Assembly (NCBI RefSeq): GCF_002379095.1
Contig: NZ_NBZV01000015.1
Location: forward strand, 1-64,000
Source: Polaromonas sp. AER18D-145
Lineage (GTDB): Bacteria > Pseudomonadota > Gammaproteobacteria > Burkholderiales > Burkholderiaceae_C
Direction: 5' to 3'
Length of the DNA: 64,000 nt
A program made the position numbers and the translations under genes. The notes under the pieces are model-generated. The model was not told where the DNA came from, made no database searches, and saw only the letters and a list, made by a program, of their open reading frames with translations. Below, one piece after another: positions 36,762 to 49,590 of this stretch (position 1 is the stretch's first letter; every line of letters begins with the position of its first letter).

Positions 36762-36927
36762 CGGAACCGGCTTTGCCGGGCCGCTGGTGTCGCCCCCTGC
36801 AAGGGGGAGGGCGCAGCGAAGCGAAGCCACGGGGGTGTGCTTAGACATCGGCTTTGCCAGGCCGCAGGTGTCCGCCCCCTGCAAGGGGGGGAAGGTGCTA
36901 CACGAAGTGAGCATCCGACGGGGGTGT
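36762..36927. repeat. Two tandem copies of the CCCCCTGCAAGGGGG element
   Basis: Copy one runs from CACCGCGGAACCGGCTTTGC through CGCCCCCTGCAAGGGGGAGG to CCACGGGGGTG (about 36762-36838). Copy two has CATCGGCTTTGCCAGGCCGC, CGCCCCCTGCAAGGGGGGG and CCGACGGGGGTG (about 36846-36927). Related copies, with a changed centre, are at 57536-57760 and inside the CinA-like gene. The lapB stop codon lies right at its end. Confidence 0.75.
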
Positions 36928-38073
36928 TCATAACTCTTCGATCCGGCGCGCCGGGTAGCTGTCCCAGGCCTGGCAGCCGGGGCAGTGCCAGAAGTGCTGC
37001 GTCGCTTCGAAGCCGCAGGCGGCGCAGCGGTAACGCATCAGGGGCTTGGTGGCCTGGTCGAGTGCGCGCTGCACCATGCTGTGTTCGTGCGCGCTGCCCA
37101 GCTTTTCGCCGGCAAGCCATTTGGCCGCTGCCACCAGCGAGGCTTCGCGCTCCAGGTGCTGGCCGTACCACTGGCGCGGGTCGGCGGAGGCCGTATCGAG
37201 TTTGACGATGGCCTCGACCACGTCAATCGACGGCAGCTGGGCGTAGTTGGCCTTCAGCAGGTCCAGCGCGGCCGCTTGCTGGCCGCTTTGCTGCGCAATG
37301 TTGACGAGCAGGCCGGCGGCCAGCGGCAAGGCCTGCGGGGCGGTCTGCTCCAGCCTGCGCAGGGTTGCAAAGGCGTCCGCATGTTGACCCAGCTGGGTCT
37401 GGAGCTTGGCCAGGTCGATCAGCGGGCGCGGCGAGGCCGGCGCCATGGCGGCCGCCTGTTGCAGGCTGTCGAGCGCCTGGCTGGTATCGCCGGAGGCCGC
37501 GGCCGACACCGCCTGTTCGCACAGGTAGTGGGCCTGCCGGGTGCTGAAGCTGCCGTGGCTGGCGCTGTCGAGCTTGGCGGCGATGTCGGTGGCATGCGCC
37601 CAGTCGCGCGAGCGTTCGTAGATCGACAGCAGGGCCAGCCTGGCTTCCTCTTCGTAGCCCGTGCCTTCAAGTTTTCGCAACGCTGTTTCTGCCCGGTCCA
37701 GCAGGCCGGCCTTGAGAAAATCGAGGGCCAGCGCATGCTGCGCACGGTCACGCTCGGTCTGCGTCAGGTCGCCGCGCGACATCAGGTGCTCGTGCACACG
37801 CACGGCCCGTTCGTACTCGCCCCGGCGGCGGAACAGGTTGCCCAGCGCGAAGTGCAGCTCGGAGGTGTCGGGGTCGTTCTGGACAGCCTCGATGAAGGCG
37901 TCGATCGCCTGGTCCTGCTGCTCGTTGAGCAGGAAATTGAGGCCGCGGAAGTAGGCCTTGGGCGCCTGCCGGTTTTCGATCCGGAGCTGCCTCAGGTCCA
38001 GCCGTGACGCCAGCCAGCCCAGCGTGAAGGCAATCGGAAACCCGAGCAGAACCCAGGTGAAATCAAAGTCCAT
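36928..38073 (-). CDS. lapB: Lipopolysaccharide assembly protein LapB (YciM)
   Basis: The 381-residue protein has an N-terminal membrane anchor (VLLGFPIAFTLGWLASRL), nine or so TPR-like helices, and a C-terminal rubredoxin-type metal site (RCAACGFEATQHFWHCPGC). LapB works with FtsH to control LpxC turnover and links to LPS export. Its start overlaps the lapA stop by 11 bases, as in the conserved lapAB pair. Confidence 0.93.
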   Translation of the reverse strand: MDFDFTWVLLGFPIAFTLGWLASRLDLRQLRIENRQAPKAYFRGLNFLLNEQQDQAIDAFIEAVQNDPDTSELHFALGNLFRRRGEYERAVRVHEHLMSRGDLTQTERDRAQHALALDFLKAGLLDRAETALRKLEGTGYEEEARLALLSIYERSRDWAHATDIAAKLDSASHGSFSTRQAHYLCEQAVSAAASGDTSQALDSLQQAAAMAPASPRPLIDLAKLQTQLGQHADAFATLRRLEQTAPQALPLAAGLLVNIAQQSGQQAAALDLLKANYAQLPSIDVVEAIVKLDTASADPRQWYGQHLEREASLVAAAKWLAGEKLGSAHEHSMVQRALDQATKPLMRYRCAACGFEATQHFWHCPGCQAWDSYPARRIEEL

Positions 38074-38335
38074 GGTGCATGGTGGAGGGGTTCTCGCTGA
38101 GCTGGCTCTGCTGGCTGGCGCGCACGTTTTTGCGTTTTTTCCACCAGCGCGGCATCATCATCAGGATGCCTGTGGCCAGCCCGCAGGCAAAGGTGACCAG
38201 CACGACCAACACCAGGGGCGCCTGCCACAGCGTGCCGAAAAAGAAATACACGGAAACGGCTTGCTGGTTGTTCAGCGCGAACGCAAAAAGCGTAAAAAAA
38301 ATGGCTGCCTTGAGCAGCCACATGAGGTATTTCAC
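38063..38335 (-). CDS. lapA: LapA-domain membrane protein
   Basis: The 90-residue protein has two membrane helices (YLMWLLKAAIFFTLFAFAL and APLVLVVLVTFACGLATGIL) and the NNQQAVSVYFFFG link typical of LapA (DUF1049). The start codon is GTG at 38335 with AAGGGGA upstream on the minus strand; a long frame to 38563 is not supported. It partners LapB in LPS assembly. Confidence 0.88.
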   Translation of the reverse strand: MKYLMWLLKAAIFFTLFAFALNNQQAVSVYFFFGTLWQAPLVLVVLVTFACGLATGILMMMPRWWKKRKNVRASQQSQLSENPSTMHHGL

Positions 38336-38387
38336 TACAGGTCCCCTTGTGGTCCGGCAATTGTAGCCAGCACCAGGCGGGACGCCG

Positions 38388-38699
38388 CTATTTGACCGGA
38401 GGAGCCAGCATTTCTTCGGTCCGGGTATCCACCGCTTCGCGCAGGGCCTTGCCCGGCTTGAAATGGGGAACGCGTTTTTCCGGAATGGCAACGCTTTCGC
38501 CAGAGCGCGGGTTGCGGCCCATGCGCGGCGGACGCCGGTTGATCGAAAAACTGCCAAAACCACGAATCTCTATGCGGTGCCCACGCACCAGCGCGTCGCT
38601 CATGGCGTCAAGAATCGTCTTGACGGCATATTCGGCATCGCGGTGGGTCAGCTGGCTGAAACGTGCAGCCAGTTCCTCGACAAGATCGCTTCGGGTCAT
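38388..38699 (-). CDS. ihfB: Integration host factor subunit beta
   Basis: The 103-residue HU/IHF-family DNA-bending subunit starts [22 protein letters not shown] and has the DNA-binding arm [20 protein letters not shown] with the intercalating Pro. It is located between rpsA and lapA, the conserved position in proteobacteria. IHF may also act at the glnA sigma-54 promoter of this genome, inferred from known behaviour. Confidence 0.96.
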   Translation of the reverse strand: MTRSDLVEELAARFSQLTHRDAEYAVKTILDAMSDALVRGHRIEIRGFGSFSINRRPPRMGRNPRSGESVAIPEKRVPHFKPGKALREAVDTRTEEMLAPPVK

Positions 38700-38768
38700 A
38701 AAAAGGAGGGGACAGAGAAATGGCGTGCCGTTCCGGGGAGCGGGCACGCCATGTCTCAGGGGTCCGGT

Positions 38769-40454
38769 TTACTTCTCGTTGTTGTCCAGCTTGGCGCGCA
38801 ACAGGGCGCCCAGGTTGGTCAGGCCGGCGCTTTCACGCGAGGACTGCTGGCTCAGGGACGCCATGGCTTCCTGCTGGTCAACGTTGTCCTTGGCTTTGAC
38901 CGACAGCTGGATGTTGCGGGTCTTGCGATCCACGTTCACCACGACTGCGGACACTTCGTCACCTTCCTTGAGCACGTTGCGCGCGTCTTCGACGCGGTCA
39001 CGGCTGATTTCGCTGGCGCGCAGGTAACCAATGATGTCTTCGCCCAGATCGATCTCGGCGCCCTTGGCGTCAACCGTCTTGACCTTGCCGGTCACAACCG
39101 CACCCTTGTCGTTGATCGACACGAAGGTGGTGAACGGGTCGGAATCGAGCTGTTTGATGCCCAGGGAGATACGCTCGCGGTCGACGTCGACAGCCAGCAC
39201 GATCGCTTCGACTTCCTGGCCCTTTTTGTAGTTGCGCACGGCGGCTTCGCCGGGTTCGTTCCACGAGAGGTCAGACAGGTGCACGAGGCCGTCGATGCCG
39301 GCAGCCAGGCCCACAAAGACGCCGAAGTCGGTGATCGACTTGATCGGGCCCTTGACGCGGTCGCCGCGCTTGGTGTCCTGGGCAAATTCCTGCCACGGGT
39401 TGGCCTTGCACTGCTTCATGCCCAGGCTGATACGGCGCTTGTCTTCGTCGATTTCCAGAACCATGACTTCAACTTCGTCGCCGAGGTTGACGAGCTTGCT
39501 CGGGGCCACGTTCTTGTTGGTCCAGTCCATTTCGGATACGTGGACCAGGCCTTCGATACCCGGCTCGAGTTCCACAAACGCGCCGTAGTCGGCGATGTTG
39601 GTGATCTTGCCGAACAGGCGGGTGCTTTGCGGGTAGCGGCGGTTCACGCCCATCCATGGGTCGTCGCCCATCTGCTTCAGACCCAGGGACACGCGGTTTT
39701 TCTCGGTGTCGAACTTCAGGATCTTGGCCACGATTTCCTGGCCAGCCGTCACCACTTCGCTCGGGTGACGCACGCGGCGCCATGCCATGTCGGTGATGTG
39801 CAGCAGACCGTCGATGCCGCCCAGGTCAACGAAGGCACCGTATTCGGTGATGTTCTTGACGATGCCCTTGACGGCAGAGCCTTCTTTCAGGGTTTCCATC
39901 AGCTTGGCGCGCTCTTCGCCCATGCTGGCTTCGACCACGGCGCGGCGGCTCAGCACCACGTTGTTGCGCTTGCGGTCGAGCTTGATGACCTTGAATTCCA
40001 TGGTCTTGTTCTCGTACGGAGACAAGTCCTTGACGGGGCGGGTGTCGATCAGCGAGCCGGGCAGGAAGGCACGGATGCCGTTGACCAGGACGGTGAGGCC
40101 GCCCTTGACCTTGCCGCTGGTCTGGCCGGTAACGAACTCGCCGGATTCCAGGGCTTTTTCCAGGCTCATCCACGAGGCCAGGCGCTTGGCCTTGTCGCGG
40201 CTCAGCAGGGTGTCGCCGTAACCGTTTTCGACCGAGTCGATGGCCACGGAGACAAAGTCGCCGACCTGGACTTCGAGTTCGCCCTGGTCGTTCTTGAATT
40301 CTTCGAGGGGGACATAAGCCTCGGATTTGAGTCCGGCATTCACAACCACGTGGTTGTGATCAATACGCACTACCTCGGCGGTAATGACTTCGCCCGTACG
40401 CATTTCGGAGCGTTTCAGCGATTCTTCAAAGAGGGCGGCAAAAGATTCAGACAT
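38769..40454 (-). CDS. rpsA: 30S ribosomal protein S1
   Basis: The 561-residue protein carries six S1 RNA-binding repeats; the later ones show the classic pattern [20 protein letters not shown] and [21 protein letters not shown]1 melts mRNA structure for 30S loading. It sits between the aroA-cmk fusion and ihfB, in the usual cmk-rpsA-ihfB order. A 150-base leader separates it from aroA-cmk and contains a GCTATTG dispersed-repeat relic near 40495-40525. Confidence 0.97.
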   Translation of the reverse strand: MSESFAALFEESLKRSEMRTGEVITAEVVRIDHNHVVVNAGLKSEAYVPLEEFKNDQGELEVQVGDFVSVAIDSVENGYGDTLLSRDKAKRLASWMSLEKALESGEFVTGQTSGKVKGGLTVLVNGIRAFLPGSLIDTRPVKDLSPYENKTMEFKVIKLDRKRNNVVLSRRAVVEASMGEERAKLMETLKEGSAVKGIVKNITEYGAFVDLGGIDGLLHITDMAWRRVRHPSEVVTAGQEIVAKILKFDTEKNRVSLGLKQMGDDPWMGVNRRYPQSTRLFGKITNIADYGAFVELEPGIEGLVHVSEMDWTNKNVAPSKLVNLGDEVEVMVLEIDEDKRRISLGMKQCKANPWQEFAQDTKRGDRVKGPIKSITDFGVFVGLAAGIDGLVHLSDLSWNEPGEAAVRNYKKGQEVEAIVLAVDVDRERISLGIKQLDSDPFTTFVSINDKGAVVTGKVKTVDAKGAEIDLGEDIIGYLRASEISRDRVEDARNVLKEGDEVSAVVVNVDRKTRNIQLSVKAKDNVDQQEAMASLSQQSSRESAGLTNLGALLRAKLDNNEK

Positions 40455-40604
40455 TGATTTTCCTAGTCCACAGAGCAGGGTTCCAACAGCGGGATTGCTA
40501 TTGTTTTTAGAGCTGACTGCGGCGGTTGTTTGCGGATGACCCGCAGGTTAGGTTAAATGTTCCTGCTGACCGGACACTGGCGTGTCTACACGAAGGTACG
40601 GAGG

Positions 40605-42587
40605 TCAGAAGGGCCGGGTGCCTTGCCACCAGTCAATCACCTGCGCTACCGATTCTTCAATCGACAGCTCGGAGTTGTCCAGTGGCCTGGCGTCATCAGC
40701 GGGCTTCAAAGGGGCGGATTGCCGTGACATGTCACGCGCGTCCCGTGCCTCCAAATCCTGCTGAATCGCGGCTATTGTAGCCGGAATTCCCTTTGAAATC
40801 AATTGCTTATGGCGCCGTTCCGCCCGGTGCCGGGCGCTCGCCGTCAGGAAGATTTTCAGCGCGGCATCCGGGAAAATCACGGTGCCCATGTCCCGCCCGT
40901 CGGCCACCAGTCCCGGCAGTTGCCGAAAGCCCCGCTGCAACTCGGTCAGGGCGTCGCGCACGGCAGGATGCACCGACACCCGGGAGGCGGCCATGCCGGC
41001 GGCTTCGCTGCGGATGGCGTCCGACACGTCTTCCTGGCCCAGGAAGACCTGTTCGCCCTTAAAACGCACCGGCAGGGTGCGCGCGACGGCGGCGACGCCG
41101 GCTTCGTCATCGAGCGACACGCTGGCGCGGCCGGCGGCAAACGCCGTCAGACGGTACAGGGCGCCCGAGTCCAGGTAGTGGTAACCGAGGCGGTGCGCCA
41201 CCAGGGCGGCTAGCGTGCCCTTGCCCGATGCGGTGGGGCCGTCCACACAGATCACCGGGATCAACCGGTGCTCGGTCACCGATACCGAAAACAGGGCTTC
41301 GAAGTAGTCCGGAAAGGTCTTGGCGACACATTTCGGGTCCAGAATGCGCACCGGCAGGCGCGCCGGGTTGAAGGCCGCTAGCGAGAAACACATGGCCACG
41401 CGGTGATCGTCGTAGGTATGGATGGCGGCGGTGCGCCACTGGAGCGGCGGCGTGATGCGGATGAAATCGGCGCCTTCCTCCACACTGGCCCCCAGCTTGC
41501 GCAACTCGCAGGCCATCGCGGCGATGCGGTCGGTTTCCTTGACGCGCCAGCTGGCGATGTTGGTCAGCGTGGTGGTGCCGTCTGCATACAGCGCCATCAC
41601 GGCCAGCGTCATGGCCGCATCGGGGATGTGGTTGCAGTCGAGGTCAATCGCCTTGAGCGGCCAGGCGCCGCGCGAGATACGCAAGGTATTGGGCGTGCTG
41701 TCGATGTGTGCGCCCATCATCCGCGCGGCTTCCACAAAACGGATGTCGCCCTGGATGGAGTCCGCGCCCACCCCCACAACTTCGATGCCATTTTGGCCCT
41801 TGGCCGGCTCCGCTATTGCGCCAAGTGCTATGAAATAGCTAGCGGACGAGGCATCCCCTTCGACATGGATCTCGCCGGGCGAGCGGTAGCGGCTACCGGC
41901 CGGAATGGTGAAACGCTGCCAGCCTTCGCGCTGGACGGTGATGCCAAAGCGCGCCAGCAGGTTCAGCGTGATCTCGATGTAGGGGCGAGAGATCAGCTCG
42001 CCGATCACGTCGATGTGGATATCGCGTGTGGCCACCAGCGGCAGGGCCAGCAGCAGGGCGGTCAGGAACTGGCTGGAAACATCGCCGCGCACGCGGATCG
42101 GGGCATCCAGCGTCAGTCGGCCGGTGCGGATGCGCAGCGGCGGAAAACCGTCTTCGCCCAAATAGTCAATGGCGCAACCCAGGCCGCGCAGGGCATCGAC
42201 GAGGTCGCCAATCGGACGCTCGTGCATGCGCGGCACGCCGGACAGTTCAAAGTCGCCACCCAGCAGCGCCAGTGCCGCCGTCAGTGGCCGCATGGCGGTG
42301 CCCGCGTTGCCGAGATACAGTTTGGCCTGCCTTTGCGCCAGTCGGCCGCCCAGGCCGTCGATGACGGCGCTGTTGCCGCTTTGCGCCACCGTGCAGCCGA
42401 GCTGCCGCAGCGCGGCCAGCATCACGGCGGTGTCGTCAGAAGCGAGCAGGTCATGCACCGTGGTGCGGCCCTCGCTCAGCGCCGCGAGCAACAGGACCCG
42501 GTTGGAAATGCTTTTGGAGCCGGGCAGGTGCACGCTGCCGCCGGCACCCGTCAGTGCTGGAAGGTCCAGGAACTCGGTATCGAACAT
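40605..42587 (-). CDS. aroA-cmk: Bifunctional EPSP synthase / cytidylate kinase (AroA-Cmk fusion)
   Basis: One 660-residue chain combines EPSP synthase (residues ~1-430: [56 protein letters not shown]) and cytidylate kinase (~438-655: [45 protein letters not shown]). It makes 5-enolpyruvylshikimate-3-phosphate for aromatic amino acids and phosphorylates CMP/dCMP. The fusion is known in Comamonadaceae. After [10 protein letters not shown] the EPSP domain has a run ([16 protein letters not shown]) encoded by a dispersed GCTAT element, slightly longer than in E. coli. Confidence 0.95.
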   Translation of the reverse strand: MFDTEFLDLPALTGAGGSVHLPGSKSISNRVLLLAALSEGRTTVHDLLASDDTAVMLAALRQLGCTVAQSGNSAVIDGLGGRLAQRQAKLYLGNAGTAMRPLTAALALLGGDFELSGVPRMHERPIGDLVDALRGLGCAIDYLGEDGFPPLRIRTGRLTLDAPIRVRGDVSSQFLTALLLALPLVATRDIHIDVIGELISRPYIEITLNLLARFGITVQREGWQRFTIPAGSRYRSPGEIHVEGDASSASYFIALGAIAEPAKGQNGIEVVGVGADSIQGDIRFVEAARMMGAHIDSTPNTLRISRGAWPLKAIDLDCNHIPDAAMTLAVMALYADGTTTLTNIASWRVKETDRIAAMACELRKLGASVEEGADFIRITPPLQWRTAAIHTYDDHRVAMCFSLAAFNPARLPVRILDPKCVAKTFPDYFEALFSVSVTEHRLIPVICVDGPTASGKGTLAALVAHRLGYHYLDSGALYRLTAFAAGRASVSLDDEAGVAAVARTLPVRFKGEQVFLGQEDVSDAIRSEAAGMAASRVSVHPAVRDALTELQRGFRQLPGLVADGRDMGTVIFPDAALKIFLTASARHRAERRHKQLISKGIPATIAAIQQDLEARDARDMSRQSAPLKPADDARPLDNSELSIEESVAQVIDWWQGTRPF

Positions 42588-42597
42588 GGCCCCGCGC

Positions 42598-43476
42598 CTA
42601 TTTGAGAGCTTTGGGGGGGGTCATCCGCCAGTTGGCACGGGTGTGGCTCGCATGGTCGATACCTGCTTCCAGCGCATCGCCATCGCCGCTGCTGATCAGT
42701 TTTTCAAGCGAGTGCAGGGTGGCCTGGAAAATCTTCGACTGCTCCAGCAACTCTTCCCGGTTGGCAATCAGGATGTCACGCCACATTTTGGGATCGCTCG
42801 CCGCAATGCGGGTGAAGTCGCGAAACCCCGGGCCGGCCAGCGACAGGTAGTCATTGCCCTGGGCCTGGCCGGAGATGCTGTTGATCAGCGCAAACGCGAT
42901 CAGGTGCGGCAGATGGCTGACGGCGGCATACGCAGCGTCATGCGACTGGGGGGACATCTTGACGACGTTGCAGCCCAGCGCCGTCCAGACATCCACGGCT
43001 TTCTGAAGCTGGACCGTGAAGGTGCGCTCGATCGGCGTCAGGATGACCTGCTTTCCGGTGTACAGGTCCGCATCGGCATGTTCGACACCCGAGACTTCCT
43101 TGCCGGTGATCGGATGGGCCGGCACAAAACAGCCGAGGTGGTCGCGCAGCACCCGGCGCGCGGCGTCCACGACATCGCGCTTGGTGGAGCCGACGTCCAT
43201 GATCAACGTCGTAGGGGTGACCAGGTGGCGGATGGCCTTGAAGGTGGCCTCGGTGGCGGACACCGGCACGGCCAGCAGCACGATGTCGGCGCCGGACACC
43301 GCCAGCAAAGCCGAAGGCGCTTCCACGTCGATCACGCCCATCTGGCGTGCGCGTTCGGTCGTGGACGGCGACTTGCTGTAACCCACCACCCGCTTGACCA
43401 GACCGGCGCGTTTGAGCGCCAGTGCAAAGGAGCCACCCATCAGGCCGCAGCCAATCAAACCTAACTGTTCAAACAT
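42598..43476 (-). CDS. tyrA: Prephenate dehydrogenase
   Basis: The 292-residue NAD(P)-dependent enzyme of tyrosine synthesis begins [20 protein letters not shown] (Rossmann). [22 protein letters not shown] is the substrate block with its conserved His, followed by [11 protein letters not shown]. There is no fused chorismate mutase or ACT domain. It lies 38 bases after pheA and 10 before aroA-cmk. Confidence 0.93.
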   Translation of the reverse strand: MFEQLGLIGCGLMGGSFALALKRAGLVKRVVGYSKSPSTTERARQMGVIDVEAPSALLAVSGADIVLLAVPVSATEATFKAIRHLVTPTTLIMDVGSTKRDVVDAARRVLRDHLGCFVPAHPITGKEVSGVEHADADLYTGKQVILTPIERTFTVQLQKAVDVWTALGCNVVKMSPQSHDAAYAAVSHLPHLIAFALINSISGQAQGNDYLSLAGPGFRDFTRIAASDPKMWRDILIANREELLEQSKIFQATLHSLEKLISSGDGDALEAGIDHASHTRANWRMTPPKALK

Positions 43477-43514
43477 GAAGGGGTGCCAAGGTTGCCTGCA
43501 ATTGATTCATTTTT

Positions 43515-44597
43515 TCAGTCGCTGACCGGGTAGGTGCCCAGCACTTTGTAGAACGCACAAAGCTGCTGCAGGTCTTTCAGGGCCGCAGCCACGTTGGGCT
43601 GCGAAGGGTGGCCCTGCAAGTCGATGTAGAAAAAGTACTCCCACTGGCCCGAGCGGGCAGGGCGCGACTCGAAGCGTGTCATCGACACGCCGTGGGTCTT
43701 CAGCGGGACCAGGATGTCGTGGACAGCGCCTGGCCTGTTCGGAACCGACACGATCAGGCTGACGCAGTCCTTGCCCGACGCCTGCGGCGCGGCCAGCACC
43801 TGCGGCAGGCAGATCACGGCGAAGCGGGTGCGGTTGAAAGCGTCGTCCTGGATCGCATGGGCCGCAATGTGCAGGCCGAATTCGGCACCCGCACGCTCGC
43901 TGGCGATGCCGGCCCACGCGGGGTTGCTGGCCGCCAGGCGCGCTCCTTCTGCGTTGCTGGAGACTGCGCGCCGCTCGGCGTGGGGCAGATGCGTGGTGAG
44001 CCAGCCCTGGCATTGCGCCAGCGCCTGTGCGTGGGCCAGCACGACCTCGATGCCGTCGAGCGACGCCGTCAGGCGCAGCAGGTTGTGGCGCACCAGCAGG
44101 CTGGTTTCGCCCACCACATGCAGCGGCGAATTCAGGAACAGGTCCAGCGTGCGTGTCACCACGCCTTCGGTGTTGTTTTCTACCGGGACCACGCCGAACT
44201 GGGCGGTGCCGGCCGTCGCGGCGCGAAACACCTCGTCAAAGCTGGCGCAAGGCACGTGTTCGATGCTGGAGCCGAAAAACTGCACCGCCGCCTGTTCGCT
44301 GAAGGTGCCGGCGGGGCCGAGGTAGGCCACGCGCTGGGGCGCCTCGAGCGCACGGCAGGCCGACATGACTTCGCGCCAGATGTGGGCGATGTTGTCCCCT
44401 TTGAGCGGACCGGGGTTGGCCGCCTGCAGCCCCTGGATGACCTGGGCCTCACGTTCCGGCCGGAAGACGGGCGAGCCGTCCTGGCGTTTGATCTCGCCGA
44501 CCTCGTTGGCCAGCGCGGCACGCTGGTTCAGAAGCGCCAGCAATTGCTGGTCGACCGAGTCGATTTTTACGCGAAGTTGCTGAAGGCTTTGGGTCAT
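43515..44597 (-). CDS. pheA: Chorismate mutase / prephenate dehydratase (P-protein)
   Basis: The 360-residue bifunctional enzyme of phenylalanine synthesis has an AroQ mutase (residues ~5-85: LRVKIDSVDQQLLALLNQRA), prephenate dehydratase (~92-270: YLGPAGTFSEQAAVQFFG, VPVENNTEGVVTRTLDL) and an ACT domain (~283-355: PGAVHDILVPLKTHGVSMTR, FESRPARSGQWEYFFYIDL). The ACT domain implies feedback by Phe. Upstream lies the DUF2059 gene; the serC gene usual at this position is absent. Confidence 0.96.
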   Translation of the reverse strand: MTQSLQQLRVKIDSVDQQLLALLNQRAALANEVGEIKRQDGSPVFRPEREAQVIQGLQAANPGPLKGDNIAHIWREVMSACRALEAPQRVAYLGPAGTFSEQAAVQFFGSSIEHVPCASFDEVFRAATAGTAQFGVVPVENNTEGVVTRTLDLFLNSPLHVVGETSLLVRHNLLRLTASLDGIEVVLAHAQALAQCQGWLTTHLPHAERRAVSSNAEGARLAASNPAWAGIASERAGAEFGLHIAAHAIQDDAFNRTRFAVICLPQVLAAPQASGKDCVSLIVSVPNRPGAVHDILVPLKTHGVSMTRFESRPARSGQWEYFFYIDLQGHPSQPNVAAALKDLQQLCAFYKVLGTYPVSD

Positions 44598-44688
44598 GGA
44601 TAAGGCGTCTCAAGCCCGGCGGGCAGGACGGCGTCGCACAGGCGGAAGGTTGGGCGACGGCACGCCGGCTTGGGGAAACAGCCGCGCG

Positions 44689-45275
44689 TCATTTCTTCGC
44701 GGGTTTGGCCGCTGGTGCAGCGCCTGCAGGTTTGGCCGCTGGTGCAGTGCCTACGATTTTGGTGGCGGTTTCATTGAACTGCTTGGCGCGGGCCTGGATC
44801 TCGGTTCTGGAGGACTCCACCAGTTTTTTCACAAAGACATTGACCAGATCAGGCGTGGTTGCCTTGTATTTTTTCACGGCTGGAGACTCAAAAAAAGCGG
44901 TGAGCTGCTTGAGTTCGTCCAGGGTGAATCGGTCCATGTAGGCCGGCACCAGGGCATCCCTGTTGGCCTGGCTGACCTTGCTGCCGATGATCTTGTTGGC
45001 ATCTGCGGCGAACTTGGCAAGCTCTGCGTTGAGGTCTTCGGTAGCCTTGGCCTGTTTGGCCGGGGGGACGGAGGTTTCCAGCCTGGATTCCCAGCCGGCG
45101 ATCAGGTCCTGGGTGGCGCTGCCGGCCAGTTGTTCGACCAGGCTGTCCAGGTCCGGCCCCTGCTGCAGGGCGACCAGCCGAGTGGCCCACTCGAGCTTGG
45201 GATCAGTCGTTTGGGCCTGGCTCGCGGCCGAGAAGGCGCAGCCAGCAATCAGGAGGGTGGTGAGCAGTTTTTTCA

Positions 45276-45276
<1 letters not shown>
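44689..45276 (-). CDS. DUF2059 exported protein
   Basis: The 195-residue protein has a signal peptide (MKKLLTTLLIAGCAFSAASQ) and the DUF2059 motif YMDRFTLDELKQLTAFFESP near residue 120, plus a low-complexity tail of two AAKPAG-type repeats. Function unknown. Its ATG overlaps the gyrA stop by one base (TGATG), so it is translationally coupled to gyrA. Confidence 0.85.
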
Positions 45277-47924
<2,648 letters not shown>

Positions 47925-48068
47925 GAGAGGCCTGAAAAGGATATTGCAACGCGCAGGGAGATAAGCCTGCTGATTTTAAGGCCTGAGCAGGGCCTGATCG
48001 GGGTGTGGCAAGTCCGCAACAAAAAACAAAGAATCTCGATTCTCTGTCAGACGAAGCCGATAGCGCGC

Positions 48069-48096
48069 TTGAACGGTCAATGAGCTATGGCACAAT
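48069..48096 (+). promoter_or_regulatory. Candidate sigma-70 promoter for ompA
   Basis: TTGAAC (48069-48074) and CACAAT (48091-48096) are separated by 16 bases; ACAATA one base on gives 17. The -35 is good and the -10 fair. The position gives a ~75-base leader before the ompA start. Confidence 0.45.
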
Positions 48097-48177
48097 AACT
48101 GTAACGCTTTGAGTGATGGTCACTTACGGCGTGTATCCAATCGCAGCAAGTCTGCGGCTTTTCTCTAGAGGAGAACC

Positions 48178-48813
48178 ATGAAGAAACTCAACAAAGTGGC
48201 AATGTTGTTTGCTTCCGCAGCGCTTGCAACCGCCGCTGGTGCACAAACAATTGACAACTGGAAAAACGGCACCAATGAGCTGGTCTGGAAAAACGGAACC
48301 AACGAATACTGCTGGCGCGATGCTAACTGGACCCCGGCTACTGCCGCCCCAGGTTGCGACGGCGCTATCGTTCCTGTAGCAGCTCCTGCCCCGGCTCCCG
48401 CCGCCGCAACTCCTGCCGCCCGTCCTGCTCCCGCACCGGTAGCTCCTCCCGCAGCCACCAAGGTCACTTACGCCGCTGACGCGTTCTTCGACTTTGACAA
48501 GTCTGTGCTCAAGCCTGAAGGCAAAGCCAAGCTTGACGACCTGGTCGGCAAGATCAAGGACATCAACCTGGAAGTCATCATTGCTGTCGGTCACACCGAT
48601 GCAGTGGGTAGCGATTCCTACAACCAGAAGCTGTCGGTTCGCCGCTCGGAGTCTGTCAAGGCTTATCTGGTGTCCAAGGGCATCGAGAAAAACCGCGTCT
48701 ACACTGAAGGCAAAGGCGAGAAACAGCCAGTTGCTGACAACAAGACTGCTGAAGGCCGCGCTAAGAACCGTCGCGTGGAAATCGAAGTGGTTGGCACCCG
48801 CGCCAACAAGTAA
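48178..48813 (+). CDS. ompA: OmpA-family outer membrane protein
   Basis: The 211-residue protein has a signal peptide (cut after AAGAQ, residue ~22), a short region with the duplicated KNGTNE motif, a Pro/Ala-rich linker (residues ~62-95) and a C-terminal OmpA/MotB domain (~105-205: FFDFDKSVLKPEGKAKLDDL, GHTDAVGSDSYNQKLSVRRS, KNRRVEIEV) that holds peptidoglycan. There is no eight-strand beta-barrel. GGAG lies 9 bases before the ATG. A strong terminator follows. Confidence 0.93.
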   Translation: MKKLNKVAMLFASAALATAAGAQTIDNWKNGTNELVWKNGTNEYCWRDANWTPATAAPGCDGAIVPVAAPAPAPAAATPAARPAPAPVAPPAATKVTYAADAFFDFDKSVLKPEGKAKLDDLVGKIKDINLEVIIAVGHTDAVGSDSYNQKLSVRRSESVKAYLVSKGIEKNRVYTEGKGEKQPVADNKTAEGRAKNRRVEIEVVGTRANK

Positions 48814-48830
48814 TCCTCCAAGGATCGCTT

Positions 48831-48860
48831 AAAAAACCGCGCTACGGCGCGGTTTTTTTA
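48831..48860 (+). terminator. Rho-independent terminator after ompA
   Basis: AACCGCGC, loop TACG, GCGCGGTT and a T-run, flanked by an A-run, so it may work in both directions. It lies 18 bases past the ompA stop. Confidence 0.92.
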
Positions 48861-48882
48861 TGGGCGGGCGATAATCAGATCC

Positions 48883-49590
48883 ATGCACACCACTGAAAAC
48901 GCAGACCCGGCCGAGCTGGCCAAATTTTCCGATCTCGCCCACCGCTGGTGGGACACCGAGAGCGAGTTCCGCCCCCTGCACCAGATCAATCCCTTGCGGC
49001 TGGGCTGGATCGAGGCCCTGGCGCCGCTCCAGGGCAAGCGCGTCCTCGATATTGGCTGCGGTGGCGGCATTCTCGCCGATGCCATGGCCCGCCGGGGCGC
49101 CCAGGTTCTGGGCATCGACCTGGCGACCAAGGCGCTCAAGGTGGCGCAGCTTCACGCGCTCGAGGCCAATACCCAGGGCGTCGAGTACCGGGAGATCAGT
49201 GCTGAAGCACTGGCATCCGAACAGCCGGGGAGCTTTGATGTGGTCACCTGCATGGAAATGCTCGAGCATGTGCCCGACCCGTCCTCTGTGGTGCGGGCCT
49301 GCGCGACGCTGGTCAGGCCCGGTGGCCAGGTGTTCTTTTCCACGATCAACCGCAATGCCAAGGCCTTTCTGTTTGCCATCGTCGGAGCGGAGTACGTACT
49401 GAGCCTGTTGCCACGTGGCACCCATGAATACGCCAAATTCATCAAACCCAGCGAACTGGCCGCTTATTGCCGCCGTGCCGGGCTCGATCTGCAGCAGACG
49501 AAAGGCATGGAATACAACCCGCTGACCGGGCATTACTGGCTCAGTGCCGACACCAGCGTCAATTACCTGCTGGCCACGCAGAAACCGTGA
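48883..49590 (+). CDS. ubiG: Ubiquinone biosynthesis O-methyltransferase UbiG
   Basis: The 235-residue SAM methyltransferase catalyses both O-methylations of ubiquinone synthesis. It has [19 protein letters not shown] at the N terminus, motif [18 protein letters not shown] and [11 protein letters not shown], then [18 protein letters not shown]. Its stop overlaps the gph start by one base (TGATG), a conserved ubiG-gph pair in betaproteobacteria. Confidence 0.96.
   Translation: MHTTENADPAELAKFSDLAHRWWDTESEFRPLHQINPLRLGWIEALAPLQGKRVLDIGCGGGILADAMARRGAQVLGIDLATKALKVAQLHALEANTQGVEYREISAEALASEQPGSFDVVTCMEMLEHVPDPSSVVRACATLVRPGGQVFFSTINRNAKAFLFAIVGAEYVLSLLPRGTHEYAKFIKPSELAAYCRRAGLDLQQTKGMEYNPLTGHYWLSADTSVNYLLATQKP

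Noticed and set aside
38463..40457. Long plus-strand frame opposite rpsA
   Set aside because: It is the antisense of a highly conserved ribosomal protein gene and has no start signals.
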